DNA of 64,000 bases from Nesterenkonia haasae (GCF_010119385.1 NZ_VFIE01000018.1:141883-205882); one strand, 5' to 3'; shown: positions 53,737-63,938, numbered from the stretch's first letter. The notes: generated by a model not told the origin, from the letters alone. Numbers and translations: made by a program.

Positions 53737-54918
53737 CTAGCGATCAGCGGCGGCTCGCTTCTTGTTCCAGACATCGAACGCCACCGCCAGGACCAGCACC
53801 ACGCCGCGTACGACGTTCTGAGTTGACTGGTCAATTCCCATAATCTGCATACCGTTGGACATCACGGCCATGATGAGTCCTCCGATAATCGCGCCCTGGA
53901 CTTTGCCCACGCCTCCAGTCACAGCCGCACCGCCGATGAAAGCTGCCGCAATGGCATCGAGCTCAAACATGTTGCCGGCACCCGGCTGGGCGCTGTTGGA
54001 GCGTGCCGAATACACAATTCCAGCCACCGCGGAGAGCAGGCCCATGTTCACGAAGAGCAGGAAGTTCACCCGGACAGTCTTGACTCCGGAGAGCTTCGCC
54101 GCCTGCAGGTTCCCGCCCATGGCGTAGATGTGGCGGCCGAAGATCGTCCTCTGTGTGACGAACCCGTAAATCAGCACCAGAGCCGCCAGGAGGATGAGAA
54201 CGATCGGAAGCCCGCGGGCATTGGCTAAACGCCAGCCGAACGCCATGACGACCGCGGCGACAACGAGGATCTTCACTGCAAACAACCACAGGGCTTCCAC
54301 AGGCTGTTTGTACTTCAGCTTGCGAAGCCGGGCTCGCCACTGCTGAACAGCGAACCCGAGCACGCCCAGCGCGAAGATCAGCAGAGTAAAGACGTCATAA
54401 CCCGGCCCTCCTAAGAGCCCGTTGAGGAAACCTCCCGCAATCATCTGATACTCATTGGGGAAAGGCGACAGCGATACGTTGTCGAGAACCTGCATCGTCA
54501 ACCCGCGGAAGATGAGCATCCCGGCCAGGGTGACGATGAAGGCCGGTATGCCTACCACCGCCACCCAGAAGCCTTGCCACACTCCTACCAGGGCTCCAGT
54601 GAGCAGAGCTGCGACGACGCCAACCCACCAGGGCATTCCCTCACGAATGACCACTACAGCCGACACCGCACCGGTCACCGCCACCACGGAGCCGACTGAG
54701 AGGTCGATGTGCCCCGCCACAATGATCATCACCATCCCGATCGCCAAGATGAGAATGTAGGAGTACTGAAGCACCAGGTTTGTCAGGTTCCCAGGGCTCA
54801 GCAGCGAACCACCGGTCATCACTGTAAAGAGCACCACAATCAGCACGAAGGCGATGTATATGCCGCTCTGACGCAGGTTTCGCGTCATCAACTCCAGAAG
54901 GTTGGAGGTCCCACTCAT
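53737..54918 (-). CDS. mmsB: Multiple-monosaccharide ABC permease (MmsB/GguB, CUT2)
   Basis: 393 residues, about ten membrane segments. GHIDLSVGSVVAVTGAVSAVVV and GAAVTGGVGKVQGAIIGGLIMAVMSNGM are the two core blocks of RbsC/XylH-type permeases, and the long form with the extra segment RAREKLKYKQP-like (RARLRKLKYKQP) is typical of GguB. Forms a transporter with the ATPase encoded five bases upstream and the ChvE-like binding protein. Likely imports arabinose, galactose and related sugars. Confidence 0.92.
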   Translation of the reverse strand: MSGTSNLLELMTRNLRQSGIYIAFVLIVVLFTVMTGGSLLSPGNLTNLVLQYSYILILAIGMVMIIVAGHIDLSVGSVVAVTGAVSAVVVIREGMPWWVGVVAALLTGALVGVWQGFWVAVVGIPAFIVTLAGMLIFRGLTMQVLDNVSLSPFPNEYQMIAGGFLNGLLGGPGYDVFTLLIFALGVLGFAVQQWRARLRKLKYKQPVEALWLFAVKILVVAAVVMAFGWRLANARGLPIVLILLAALVLIYGFVTQRTIFGRHIYAMGGNLQAAKLSGVKTVRVNFLLFVNMGLLSAVAGIVYSARSNSAQPGAGNMFELDAIAAAFIGGAAVTGGVGKVQGAIIGGLIMAVMSNGMQIMGIDQSTQNVVRGVVLVLAVAFDVWNKKRAAADR

Positions 54919-54923
54919 ATCCT

Positions 54924-56477
54924 TTACTCCTTCTCCATGGTCATGAGCTCCATGAGGTGCTCCTGAGTTGCTTCTCCAACATCGACAGATCCCGTCACGC
55001 GGCCCGCCGAGAGTGTGTACACCCTGTCGCAGACACCCAGGACCTCAGGAAGCTCCGAAGAGATGACGATGACGGCCTTGCCGGAAGCGGCTAGTTCGTT
55101 GATGATCGAATAGATTTCATACTTGGCCCCCACATCAATGCCCCGGGTGGGCTCATCCAGAATGAGCACTTCAGGTTCTGTGAAAAGCCACTTGCTCAGC
55201 ACAACTTTCTGCTGGTTACCTCCCGAAAGCTGCCCCACCACTGACATGACGGTGGGCGCCTTGATATTCATCGATGTGCGGTACCCCTCAGACACAGCAA
55301 CCTCCTCGTGGGTGTTGACCCACCCTCTCGGCGCGACCTTGCGCAGCGCAGCTGAGGTGATGTTGCGTCGAATGTCTTCAATCAGGTTCAACCCGTACCG
55401 TTTGCGGTCCTCACTGACGTATGCCACCCCGTGTGAAATCGCCTCAGAGACTGAAGAGAAACTCACCGGTTTTCCGTGCATGTAAACCGTGCCGCTGATG
55501 TCACGACCATAGGAACGCCCGAAGACGCTCATAGCGAGTTCTGTGCGCCCAGCTCCCATGAGACCCGCGATGCCCACGACTTCCCCGGCACGCACATTAA
55601 GTGACGCTCCGTCGACGACTTTCCGTCCAGGCTGTGTGGGATGCCAGACATTCCAGTCCTCAATCCTGATGACCTCCTCGCCGATGCGCGCATCGCGCAC
55701 CGGATACATATTGTCCATATCCCGACCGACCATCCCCTTGATGATGCGCCGGGTCAGCTCGCTGCGTTCTCCAGCACCTGTCTCACCCGCACTACGCATC
55801 GGAATGGTCTCGATTGTGGACCCGTCCCGGATCACCGTCGTCGCGTCAGCCACTGCTGCAATCTCTCCCAATTTGTGCGAGATAATGATGCAGGTGACAC
55901 CCTCATCCCGAAGCCCGCGAATCAAACCCAAGAGGTGTTCAGAGTCGTCGTCATTGAGCGCAGCGGTCGGCTCATCGAGAATGAGCAGCTTGACGTTCTT
56001 CGACAGGGCTTTCGCAATCTCAACCAACTGCTGCTTTCCCACACCGAGTGCCCCCACAGGTGTGACCGGGTTCTCGTACAATCCGACTTTCTGCAGGAGT
56101 TCAGCGGCCCTGGCGTTGGTGTCGTACCAGTTGATCACCCCGAAGGTGGACTGTTCATTACCCAGGAAGATGTTCTCCGCAATGGAAAGGTGCGGCACCA
56201 GCGCAAGCTCCTGGTGAATAATGACGATTCCCTTGGCCTCTGAATCGTTGATGGAGCCGAAACGCACAAGCTCACCGTTGAAGTGGATCTCCCCCTCATA
56301 AGTTCCCGACGGGTAGACCCCGGAGAGAACCTTCATGAGGGTGGATTTCCCGGCGCCGTTCTCTCCGCAGATCGCATGAATCTCGCCATGTGACACAGAC
56401 AGAGAGACATCGCTGAGCGCGACGACGCCGGGAAATCGCTTGGTGATCGATCGCATCTCCAGGATGTGATCACTCAT
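54924..56477 (-). CDS. mmsA: Multiple-monosaccharide ABC ATPase (MmsA/GguA, CUT2)
   Basis: 517 residues with two ABC cassettes in tandem, the CUT2 form. First: [16 protein letters not shown], Walker [14 protein letters not shown]. Second: [16 protein letters not shown] in place of a normal Walker [16 protein letters not shown] signature, [15 protein letters not shown]. The first cassette's ABC signature is altered to [16 protein letters not shown]. This asymmetry is normal for the family. Lies 29 bases after the binding-protein gene. Confidence 0.94.
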   Translation of the reverse strand: MSDHILEMRSITKRFPGVVALSDVSLSVSHGEIHAICGENGAGKSTLMKVLSGVYPSGTYEGEIHFNGELVRFGSINDSEAKGIVIIHQELALVPHLSIAENIFLGNEQSTFGVINWYDTNARAAELLQKVGLYENPVTPVGALGVGKQQLVEIAKALSKNVKLLILDEPTAALNDDDSEHLLGLIRGLRDEGVTCIIISHKLGEIAAVADATTVIRDGSTIETIPMRSAGETGAGERSELTRRIIKGMVGRDMDNMYPVRDARIGEEVIRIEDWNVWHPTQPGRKVVDGASLNVRAGEVVGIAGLMGAGRTELAMSVFGRSYGRDISGTVYMHGKPVSFSSVSEAISHGVAYVSEDRKRYGLNLIEDIRRNITSAALRKVAPRGWVNTHEEVAVSEGYRTSMNIKAPTVMSVVGQLSGGNQQKVVLSKWLFTEPEVLILDEPTRGIDVGAKYEIYSIINELAASGKAVIVISSELPEVLGVCDRVYTLSAGRVTGSVDVGEATQEHLMELMTMEKE

Positions 56478-56506
56478 AGCTCACCTTTGAGGTTCAGTCA
56501 GTCAGC

Positions 56507-57655
56507 TCAGAGCTGGCCTGACTCAACCTGTTCCTCGGTGTAGTAACCGGAATCAACGAGGATCTCCTCATAGTTGTTCTCCAGAATCATCTGCACATCG
56601 AGGAGGTACGAAGGGACGACGATCTCACCGTTGTCGTAGTCTTCGGTGTTGTTCGGTTCCGGCTCCTCGCCGTCCAAGAACGCCTGAGCTGCGATGACAG
56701 CCTGCTCAGCAAGATCACGTGTGTCCTTGAAGATCGTAGAGTGCTGGACGCCTTCAGAGATGAGCGAAATAGTCGCGATCTCTGCGTCCTGTCCCGTGAC
56801 CACCGGGAGGCCGTCTTCGATTGTTTCGCCCCAGCCGTCGTTGCGCAACGCGTTAATGATCCCGCGCGACAAGGGGTCCGCCGGAGCGAGCACGCCGTCA
56901 AGTTCCTCCCCACCTGAGTAGTGGGTGGTGAGCAGGTTCTCCATTCGCTGCTGGGCGGTCTCCTGCTCCCATCGCTGGGTGGCGGCCTGTTCGATGTCCA
57001 TCTGCCCGGACGGAACCTCGAGGGTGCCGTCATCGAAGTAGGGCTCCAATGTGTCCATCGCTCCATCCCAGAAGAAGTGAGCGTTGTTGTCGTCCAGCGA
57101 TCCGGCGAACAGCTCCACGTTGAGCGGACCTTCAGGAGCGTCGTTGGCCTCTTCGAAGTTCTCGTCGAGGACGCCGAGTCCATACAACAGCGACTGAGCC
57201 TGGTTGACTCCTACTTCGTAATTGTCGAAAGTGACGTAGAAGTCGACATGTTCGCTGTCACGGATGAGTCGGTCATAGGCGATCACGGGAATGCCTGCAT
57301 CTGCCGCTGCGTCCAGCTGGCCGGACAAGGCTGAACCGTCGATGGACGCGATAATCAGCGCGTCCACCTCCTGAGTAATCATCTGATCGATCTGCTGGGA
57401 CTGGGTCGGGATGTCATCATCCGCGTACTGCAGCTCGACGTTGTAGCCGGCCTCTTCGAGCTGAGCCTCGATGTTGTTGCCATCCGAGACCCAGCGTTCG
57501 TAGGTCTGCGTAGGCATCGCCACACCGACCGTGAGGTCCTCAGGCTCAGCATCAGGATCAGCTCCGCCGCTGCCTGCGCCTTCACCTTCACAGGCAGTCA
57601 GCGCAAGCGTCAGTGCCGCGGTGACTCCCAGCCATTTAATTGTCGTGTTCCGCAT
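56507..57655 (-). CDS. chvE: ChvE-like monosaccharide-binding lipoprotein
   Basis: 382 residues. Signal peptide with lipobox LTAC (Cys22) followed by an acidic linker. The mature part VGVAMPTQTYERWVSDGNN and DALIIASIDGSALSGQLDAA match ChvE, the periplasmic receptor for arabinose, galactose, glucose and xylose in Agrobacterium. GVLAPADPLSRGIINAL and VTGQDAEIATISLISEG line the binding cleft. First gene of the importer; a hairpin precedes it, separating it from araA. Confidence 0.93.
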   Translation of the reverse strand: MRNTTIKWLGVTAALTLALTACEGEGAGSGGADPDAEPEDLTVGVAMPTQTYERWVSDGNNIEAQLEEAGYNVELQYADDDIPTQSQQIDQMITQEVDALIIASIDGSALSGQLDAAADAGIPVIAYDRLIRDSEHVDFYVTFDNYEVGVNQAQSLLYGLGVLDENFEEANDAPEGPLNVELFAGSLDDNNAHFFWDGAMDTLEPYFDDGTLEVPSGQMDIEQAATQRWEQETAQQRMENLLTTHYSGGEELDGVLAPADPLSRGIINALRNDGWGETIEDGLPVVTGQDAEIATISLISEGVQHSTIFKDTRDLAEQAVIAAQAFLDGEEPEPNNTEDYDNGEIVVPSYLLDVQMILENNYEEILVDSGYYTEEQVESGQL

Positions 57656-57675
57656 ATTCTCTCCTTAGGGTTGGA

Positions 57676-57693
57676 CCTGCCTTCGTTGGCAGG
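57676..57693. other. Intercistronic hairpin between araA and chvE
   Basis: CCTGCC and GGCAGG form a perfect six-base stem around the loop TTCGTT, within the 73 bases between the araA stop and the chvE start. There is no following T-run, so it is not a clear terminator. A stabilising or processing hairpin would allow the binding protein to be made in larger amounts than the araBDA enzymes. Confidence 0.45.
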
Positions 57694-57728
57694 GTTAGTG
57701 CGACGTGTTTATTGGGAAGAGTGACGGG

Positions 57729-59246
57729 TTACAGTCCTTGCGCCAGACGGTAGTAGGCGGCGTTCCACCGCAGTTCACGTGCAAAGCCGCGCGAGGTGGT
57801 CCCAGCGTCGATCGTCGCCAGTTCGATGCCGGCGATCTCGGCTAAGCTTTCGAACGCCTCCAGGCCAAGTGCTGTGGTGAGAACGGTGTGATGCGCGGCC
57901 CCAGCGGTGAGCCAGCATTCTGCACTGGTGGCAAAGTCTGGCCGTGGCTCCCACACGGCGCGTGCGACGGGGAGCCGCGGAAGGGGAGCATCTGGCGAGA
58001 CGATGTCGACGACATTGGCGGTGAGGCGAAACCTCTCGCGCATATCCGACATTGCCACCACCACGCCGCTGCCGGTGTCAGTGTCGAAAATCATTCGCAC
58101 GGGGTCTTCGCGGTCACCGATCCCCAGCGGGTGAACTTCAATTCGGGGTGTCTCAGTCGTGAGACTGGGGCAGATCTCGAGCATGTGAGCCCCGAGAATC
58201 TTCTCTTTGCCGGGTGTCATCTCATAGGTGTAGTCCTCCATGAGGGAGGCTCCGCCCGGCAGATCGTAGCCCATGACCTTCGTCGCACGGACCAATAGCG
58301 CAGTCTTCCAATCACCCTCGGCTCCGAACCCGTACCCGTCGGCCATCAGCCGCTGGACAGCCAGGCCGGGCAGCTGGCGAAGCCCTCCGAGGTCTTCGAA
58401 ATTCGTGGTGAACGCCGTGAAACCGCCTTCGGTGAGGAATGACCTCATCCCTAGCTCTTGGCGTGCCGCATAGGCCAATGAATTCCGTCGCGCACCGCCT
58501 GGCTTCAGCTCTTCAGAAACGTCGTATCTAGCGTCATACTCCGTGAGGAGTTGCTGCACGTCCGCCTCGTCGATCGACTCAACGCGCTCGACGAGGTCAT
58601 TCACCGCCCACGTGTTCACCGAAGCGCCGAGACGAATCTCTGCCTCGGTTTTATCGCCCTCGGTGACGGCGACATTGCGCATATTGTCACCGAAGCGGCA
58701 CAGTTTCATGCTCCGCAGAGCCTGCCATCCTGCGGCGGCCCGGACCCAGGTGCCAATCTTGTGTTGTACACGTGGGTCGCTGGCGTGTCCTACAACTGTG
58801 GTACGTGCGGTAGCCATGCGCGTGGCCATGTAGGCGAACTCTCGGTCACCGTGAGCGGCCTGATTCAGGTTCATAAAGTCCATATCGATCTCGTCCCACG
58901 GCAGCGCGGCCTCGGCCTGCGTGTGGAAGTGGAGCATCGGCTTGGTCAGAGCTGCCAGACCGTTGATCCACATTTTGGCGGGAGAGAAGGTGTGCATCCA
59001 TACGATGACTCCGAGACAGTCTGGGTCGGAGTTCGCGTCCAATGCCGCACGGTGGATTGAATCGCGTTCTTTGAGTACCGGTTTCCACACAATGTCAGCG
59101 GCTACGGCCTCCGAGCGGTCAAGCATCTCGGCGACGGACGCGGACTGTTCAGCCACCTGCTGAAGGGTTTCGTCGCCGTAGAGGTCTTGCGAGCCCGTGA
59201 GAAACCAGATGCTCTTGCCCTCGAAGGGTGATGGGAGTGCGCTCAC
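57729..59246 (-). CDS. araA: L-arabinose isomerase
   Basis: 505 residues, the normal length. [19 protein letters not shown] at the N-terminus, [33 protein letters not shown] (metal-binding Glu) and [12 protein letters not shown] (second Glu) are family hallmarks. Converts L-arabinose to L-ribulose. Overlaps araD by four bases. Third gene of the araBDA set. Confidence 0.97.
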   Translation of the reverse strand: MSALPSPFEGKSIWFLTGSQDLYGDETLQQVAEQSASVAEMLDRSEAVAADIVWKPVLKERDSIHRAALDANSDPDCLGVIVWMHTFSPAKMWINGLAALTKPMLHFHTQAEAALPWDEIDMDFMNLNQAAHGDREFAYMATRMATARTTVVGHASDPRVQHKIGTWVRAAAGWQALRSMKLCRFGDNMRNVAVTEGDKTEAEIRLGASVNTWAVNDLVERVESIDEADVQQLLTEYDARYDVSEELKPGGARRNSLAYAARQELGMRSFLTEGGFTAFTTNFEDLGGLRQLPGLAVQRLMADGYGFGAEGDWKTALLVRATKVMGYDLPGGASLMEDYTYEMTPGKEKILGAHMLEICPSLTTETPRIEVHPLGIGDREDPVRMIFDTDTGSGVVVAMSDMRERFRLTANVVDIVSPDAPLPRLPVARAVWEPRPDFATSAECWLTAGAAHHTVLTTALGLEAFESLAEIAGIELATIDAGTTSRGFARELRWNAAYYRLAQGL

Positions 59247-59971
59247 GCTGTGCTGCCTTTCTGGCCGTAGACGTTCTGATAGCGGGCGTAGAGCGAGTCG
59301 ATCTGCGCCTGGTCGATGCGAACCGGATCACCGTAGGCCCGCGCGTAGTGGACCGTACGTGCAACTTCTTCGCACATCACCGCCGCTTTGACTGCGGCCT
59401 TGGCATTGGTCCCGATGGCGAACGGTCCGTGGCGTTCCATCAGCACCGCTTTGGAACGGGAGTTACGAAGGGTTTCCACAATGCCTTGGCCTATCGAGTC
59501 ATCGCCGATCAGGGCGAAGGGCCCGACCGGGACGTCGCCACCGAATTCGTCAGCCATCATGGTCAACACGCACGGAATAGGTTCAGCACGAGCGGCCCAG
59601 GCGGTCGCAAAGGTGGAGTGGGTATGTACGACTCCACCCACGTGGTCCATGTGTCGGTAGACGTAGGCGTGAGCCGCCGTGTCCGATGAAGGGGTGAGCG
59701 AGTCCGCTGTGCCGTCGTCGATCTTCTGCCCGTCGAGGGTGCAAACCACCATGTTCTCCGCGCTCAACTCGTCGTAGGAGACGCCTGACGGTTTGATGAC
59801 GAACAGATGGTGACCCGTTGTGAGTTCGGGGACCTTTTCCGATACATTCCCGGCAGTCCACACCACCAGTTCGTTGCGGGGTAGTTCCGCGTGGAGGGCC
59901 GCCACAGCAGCTCTGGTGCGACCGATGCGGTCTTGATCCTCCGCAGGGAGGTCGGCAAGTGTGATGGTCAT
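59243..59971 (-). CDS. araD: L-ribulose-5-phosphate 4-epimerase
   Basis: 242 residues, class II aldolase fold. [13 protein letters not shown] and [13 protein letters not shown] form the phosphate loop, [15 protein letters not shown] holds the zinc His pair, and [13 protein letters not shown] the third His. Makes D-xylulose-5-phosphate for the pentose phosphate pathway. Four-base overlaps with both araB and araA show a tightly coupled operon. Confidence 0.96.
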   Translation of the reverse strand: MTITLADLPAEDQDRIGRTRAAVAALHAELPRNELVVWTAGNVSEKVPELTTGHHLFVIKPSGVSYDELSAENMVVCTLDGQKIDDGTADSLTPSSDTAAHAYVYRHMDHVGGVVHTHSTFATAWAARAEPIPCVLTMMADEFGGDVPVGPFALIGDDSIGQGIVETLRNSRSKAVLMERHGPFAIGTNAKAAVKAAVMCEEVARTVHYARAYGDPVRIDQAQIDSLYARYQNVYGQKGSTA

Positions 59972-61647
59972 GATGTATGTGCCTCCTGAATATGGGCGCG
60001 GCGGCGGATCGCCTTGAGGCGGCGCATGATGTCATTGCCTCCGCGGCCGAAGTAGTCGTGAAGTCGCTTGTACTCGGCATAGAGCGCGTTGTATTGCTCT
60101 ACCCGATCGGGGTCTGGGGTGTACGCGTCGGAGGTCCGCCCACCCATGACTTCTCCGGCAGCTCGGACATCGTCGTAGAGGCCGGCAGCCACCGCTGCGT
60201 GGATTGCTGAGCCGAGGGCGGGGCCTTGGCCGGAGGTGATGGTGGAGATGGGAAGGTTGGTGATGTCCGCGTATGTCTGCATGAGGAAGGTGTTCTTCAG
60301 CAGGCCCCCGGCAACAACAAGTTCACGGACCGGCACCCCTGAGTCGTTGAAGGCCTCAATGATGGTTCGGGTCCCGAATGCAGTGGCCTCCAGCAGTGCC
60401 CGGTATATGTCTTCGGGCGTGGTGGCCAGGGTCTGCCCTACCACCAGACCTGAGAGTTCATGGTCCACTAGTACTGACCGGTTCCCCGAGTGCCAGTCCA
60501 GAGCTATGAGCCCATGACCTCCGACCGGCTGCTCCTGGGATTTGAGGGTCAACAGCTCATGCAAACTGAGCTGCGCATTCTGGGCTTCTAGGTCGTAATC
60601 GTGCGGGACTTGGTTCTCCACGTACCAGGCAAAGATGTCACCCACGCCGGACTGCCCTGCTTCGTATCCCCACAGGCCTTCGGTAATGCCTCCGTCAACG
60701 ACCCCGCACATTCCAGGGACTTCGCTGAGTCTTTCGCCGTTCATGACATGACACGTCGAGGTTCCCATAATCGCCACCATCTGCCCCGGTTCGACAGCAT
60801 TTGCTGCCGGAGCGGTGACGTGTGCGTCCACATTGCCCACCGCTACTGCAATGCCCTCGGACAGTCCTGTCCACTGGGCGGCCTCGGGGGTCAACGACCC
60901 GGCATGCCCTCCGAGGGGTGCAATCGGGTAATCCACTTTGTCCTGGACGAACTCTGCGAACTCGGGATTTAGTTCTGCCAGGAATTCTGGGGAGGGATAG
61001 GCGCCATCCTGGTAAATAGCTTTGTAACCGGCGGTGCAGGCGTTCTTGGTGTAGCTTCCGGTCAGCTGCCAGACGATCCAGTCCGCTGCCTCGACCCAGT
61101 GGTCCATCGCTGAATAGATCTCTGGGTCCTCTTCGAGAAGCTGGAGGCCTTTCGCGAACTCCCATTCGGAGGAGATAAAGCCGCCGTAGCGTCGGATCCA
61201 CCCTTCTCCGCGCTGATGAGCAAGCTCATTGATGCGGTCGGCCTGGCCCTGGGCGGCATGATGCTTCCAGAGCTTGACGTAGGCGTGGGGGCGGTCCTCG
61301 AAATGGGGGAGCTCATTCAAAGGAGTGCCGTCTTTGAGCACTGGAATCATGGTGCACGCGGTGAAGTCGGTGCCGATTCCCACCACCTGGTGTGGTGATA
61401 CTCCTGCCTCTGCCAGCGCAGCAGGTACCGCATTCTTGAGAACGTTGATGTAGTCCTGCGGAACTTGAAGGGCCCAGTCCGGCGGAAGCGGCTCGTTCCG
61501 ATGAGCTGAGAGAACGGTGTCCATCACCGCATGCTCGTAGGGGTGCACAGCTGTTCCCAGCTCTGCACCGTCCCGGACTCGCACCACAAGAGCGCGGCCG
61601 GAGAGTGTGCCGTAGTCCACCCCAATTGTCACGTCGTTGTCAGCCAT
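59968..61647 (-). CDS. araB: Ribulokinase
   Basis: 559 residues, FGGY kinase. TIGVDYGTLSGRALVVRV is the N-terminal phosphate loop, GTDFTACTMIPV and CTAGYKAIY the substrate region, and VAGGLLKNTFLMQTYADIT with GSAIHAAVAAG the C-terminal family motif. Phosphorylates L-ribulose. ATG 61647 follows GAGGTGG. It is 33 bases after the GH43 gene, presumably on one transcript from the promoter at 63330-63363. Confidence 0.96.
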   Translation of the reverse strand: MADNDVTIGVDYGTLSGRALVVRVRDGAELGTAVHPYEHAVMDTVLSAHRNEPLPPDWALQVPQDYINVLKNAVPAALAEAGVSPHQVVGIGTDFTACTMIPVLKDGTPLNELPHFEDRPHAYVKLWKHHAAQGQADRINELAHQRGEGWIRRYGGFISSEWEFAKGLQLLEEDPEIYSAMDHWVEAADWIVWQLTGSYTKNACTAGYKAIYQDGAYPSPEFLAELNPEFAEFVQDKVDYPIAPLGGHAGSLTPEAAQWTGLSEGIAVAVGNVDAHVTAPAANAVEPGQMVAIMGTSTCHVMNGERLSEVPGMCGVVDGGITEGLWGYEAGQSGVGDIFAWYVENQVPHDYDLEAQNAQLSLHELLTLKSQEQPVGGHGLIALDWHSGNRSVLVDHELSGLVVGQTLATTPEDIYRALLEATAFGTRTIIEAFNDSGVPVRELVVAGGLLKNTFLMQTYADITNLPISTITSGQGPALGSAIHAAVAAGLYDDVRAAGEVMGGRTSDAYTPDPDRVEQYNALYAEYKRLHDYFGRGGNDIMRRLKAIRRRAHIQEAHTS

Positions 61648-61680
61648 GGTCCACCTCTATTTCGCTTAGTTTCCGGCCAT

Positions 61681-63210
61681 TCATCGTGCTGTGTACTCGA
61701 AGCTGGTCAGTGTCACCGTCGACGTCGTCGCAGCGCCGTCGCTGGTAGCGAAAACCCCTATCCAGAGGCCCAGGAAACCGCCCGTCGAGACGGTGTCGAG
61801 GAGACGTCCGTCGATGCTTCCGATCGACGCGCCGTTGATTGTCAGCTGATAGTCCTGTCCCCTGGCACGCAGTCCCAGCGTCACCTTCTGGGAGGCCTCG
61901 ACTGGCTCTTCGTGCAGGATGCTGTGCTGGCCGGCCTGACGATGCGTCACCCGTGCCGTATCCCCGTGGTGACCGCGGTGGATCTCGACTGTGGCGTGAT
62001 CGCTCTCAGACTGGCGGATGAGAAGGCCCGTCCGTTCGCCGGCCTCCAGCTGGTCCGTGATCACTTTGGCGGTGATATCGACATCCATGTGCTGCTGCCG
62101 CACACCCAGGAATGCTGGAGTGGAAGGCTCGGTGATACGCGTGGGTCTCACCGCGATCTCCCACCCTTCGCCCACCGGCTGAGCAAAGGAGTCGATCGGG
62201 CCTCGCAGTGCCGTCCAGCGCTGGTCGCCAGGCGGAATCACTCCCGACAATGGGGGTGCTGACTCCCGTGCTTCTGCGCCGGGCACGTAGACTCGGTGAG
62301 GCACTCGGCCTTCTCCTGGAGCGAAGATTGGCCAGCCGTCCTCCCACACCACCGGTGTAAGAAATGTCTCTCGTCCGAGGTTGTAGTGGTAGCCGCCGTA
62401 GGTGCGCATGCCCAGCAGAACCGCCCACCAGGTGCCGTCAGAAGCTTCCACCAGGTCGGCGTGCCCGGCGCCCACAACGTCGCAGTGGCGGCCAAGGTGC
62501 CTGTGGGTGAGGATCGGGTTTCCGGGATTTCCCCGATAGGGACCGGTGAGGTTATCGGACTTCGCGATCATGACTGAGTGGTGGTGCGCCGTTCCACCCT
62601 CTGCCGCCAAGAGAAAGTACTCTCCGTCTTTTCGGAACAGGTGCGGCGCCTCCGCCCAGATACCTCCCTTGAGTGCACCAGTCCAGATGACAGTCTCGGG
62701 GCCCCGCAGGACCTCCTGTTGGGGATCGTACTGTCGCAACCACACCTCGGTCTGTTGGCGCCACTCTGGGTCTTCTGCCAAACGGGTCCCGTGAATCCAC
62801 ACTGTGCCATCAGTGTCGAAGAAGATGGAGGGGTCGATACCGTCGGCGTCCAACCAGATCGGATCGGACCATGATTCAGCGGGGTCCGTCGCAGTGATCA
62901 AGAAGTTGCCACCGGGCGTTCCCTCTGGTGTTCCGACCAAAGTGCACACAAGGTAGAAAACTCCGTCGTAGTGCCGAATGGTGGGGGCAAAGATTCCCTG
63001 GGAACTCTTGACTCCGTCAAAGCTCATCTGGTCTGGCCGGTCAATAGCGTGTCCTATCTGCTCCCAGGTCACCAGGTCGCGGCTACGAAACAGCGGCAGA
63101 GCGGGAAACACCTCGAATGTTGAGGTCACCAGGTAGTAGTACTCCCCCACGCGGCAGATGCTTGGATCGGGATAGCATCCAGGCAGAATGGGGTTCTCGA
63201 CGTAAACCAT
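61681..63210 (-). CDS. GH43 glycosidase (beta-xylosidase/alpha-L-arabinofuranosidase)
   Basis: 509 residues from ATG 63210 (in-frame ATG 63225 also possible). The five-bladed propeller has the catalytic base in GCYPDPSIC, the pKa-modulating Asp in GIDPSIFFD and the acid in GGIWAEAPHLF. Residues from about 320 on form the beta-sandwich C-terminal domain common in GH43 xylosidases (LLIRQSESDHATVEI). No signal peptide, so it acts inside on imported xylo- or arabino-oligosaccharides. First gene of the ara operon. Confidence 0.93.
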   Translation of the reverse strand: MVYVENPILPGCYPDPSICRVGEYYYLVTSTFEVFPALPLFRSRDLVTWEQIGHAIDRPDQMSFDGVKSSQGIFAPTIRHYDGVFYLVCTLVGTPEGTPGGNFLITATDPAESWSDPIWLDADGIDPSIFFDTDGTVWIHGTRLAEDPEWRQQTEVWLRQYDPQQEVLRGPETVIWTGALKGGIWAEAPHLFRKDGEYFLLAAEGGTAHHHSVMIAKSDNLTGPYRGNPGNPILTHRHLGRHCDVVGAGHADLVEASDGTWWAVLLGMRTYGGYHYNLGRETFLTPVVWEDGWPIFAPGEGRVPHRVYVPGAEARESAPPLSGVIPPGDQRWTALRGPIDSFAQPVGEGWEIAVRPTRITEPSTPAFLGVRQQHMDVDITAKVITDQLEAGERTGLLIRQSESDHATVEIHRGHHGDTARVTHRQAGQHSILHEEPVEASQKVTLGLRARGQDYQLTINGASIGSIDGRLLDTVSTGGFLGLWIGVFATSDGAATTSTVTLTSFEYTAR

Positions 63211-63330
63211 GCACTCGTCTCTCATCAGGTGTTCAAAGCCAGTGCAGGGCGCCTGGGTCGCAGGCCATACCGTCTGCGGTTCGGCTGCTGTTTCAGACCA
63301 ACAACACCGCAGAGGTGATGTGCACCACTC

Positions 63331-63363
63331 TAATGTTAACGTTCACATTACAGGTTTTGTCAA
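63331..63363 (-). promoter_or_regulatory. Promoter and LacI-type operator of the GH43-araBDA operon
   Basis: On the minus strand a perfect TTGACA (63363-63358) precedes a near-palindrome, AATGTTAACGTTCACATT on the plus strand (63332-63349; TA/TA extends it to 63331-63350). Arms AATGT/ACATT and core AACGTT are symmetric; one pair (T/C) is not. The operator covers the spacer and the weak -10 (TAACAT, 19-base spacing). This is the layout of a repressed LacI/GalR-type sugar promoter. It is unlike the palindrome at 45010, so a different regulator is expected. Confidence 0.75.
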
Positions 63364-63476
63364 TCCACTCGCCATATCACTGGAAGGCACACGAGGGTAG
63401 AGGCCTGATCCGTAGACTGATTTCCTGAGCTTCATGTAAGAAGCTCCGCCTGGTTCAGCTGACATGAGGAGACTCT

Positions 63477-63884
63477 TTGCCTTCATCAAACGCACTTCAC
63501 CGCCCTACGCCCGCAAGGGGCATCGTCGCGTCTTTCGCCTGTATGGCTCTTTTGTCGCTCAGCGCGTGCGGCGATGAACCCGAAACTGGAGACAGCTCCA
63601 CGACACCCACCAGTGCGGCCGAAGATCCCTCGCAGACCTCGAATGACGAGACATTCACCATGGAGGACGTCGAAGACAACGATTCCGCCGATTCCTGCTG
63701 GGCGGTGATGGACGACGCCGTATACGATCTGACCGCGTGGATCGATGACCATCCCGGTGGGGGAACCCGCATTGAGCAACTTTGTGGAACAGATGCCTCG
63801 GAGGCGTTCGAGGCCCAGCACGGCGGACAAGACAGACCCGAGGAACAGCTCACTGAGTTCGAGATCGGAACTTTGGCGGACTGA
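63477..63884 (+). CDS. Cytochrome b5-like heme-binding lipoprotein
   Basis: 135 residues. Signal peptide and lipobox LSAC (Cys31), an acidic Ser/Thr linker to about residue 60, then a small cytochrome b5 domain: VYDLTAWIDDHPGG with His92 and FEAQHGG with His115 as the two heme ligands. Cys74 and Cys103 could form a disulfide in the oxidising outside. Start is TTG 63477 with GAGGAG upstream. Likely an extracytoplasmic electron carrier; partner unknown. Divergent from the GH43 gene. Confidence 0.85.
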   Translation: MPSSNALHRPTPARGIVASFACMALLSLSACGDEPETGDSSTTPTSAAEDPSQTSNDETFTMEDVEDNDSADSCWAVMDDAVYDLTAWIDDHPGGGTRIEQLCGTDASEAFEAQHGGQDRPEEQLTEFEIGTLAD

Positions 63885-63900
63885 ACCGTACAACACCCCA

Positions 63901-63938
63901 ATGCTCGGTCCCCTTTATTGTTTGACGGATCCGAGCAT
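63901..63938. repeat. Inverted repeat at the convergent gene ends
   Basis: ATGCTCGG (63901-63908) and CCGAGCAT (63931-63938) are perfect inverted arms around 22 bases. The repeat spans the permease stop codon and lies 17 bases after the cytochrome stop. It may act as a bidirectional terminator or 3' stabiliser; no T-run follows either arm. Confidence 0.4.

Noticed and set aside
57655..57729. Rho-independent terminator between araA and chvE
   Set aside because: The hairpin is good, but no T-run follows it on the minus strand, so it is listed as a hairpin only.
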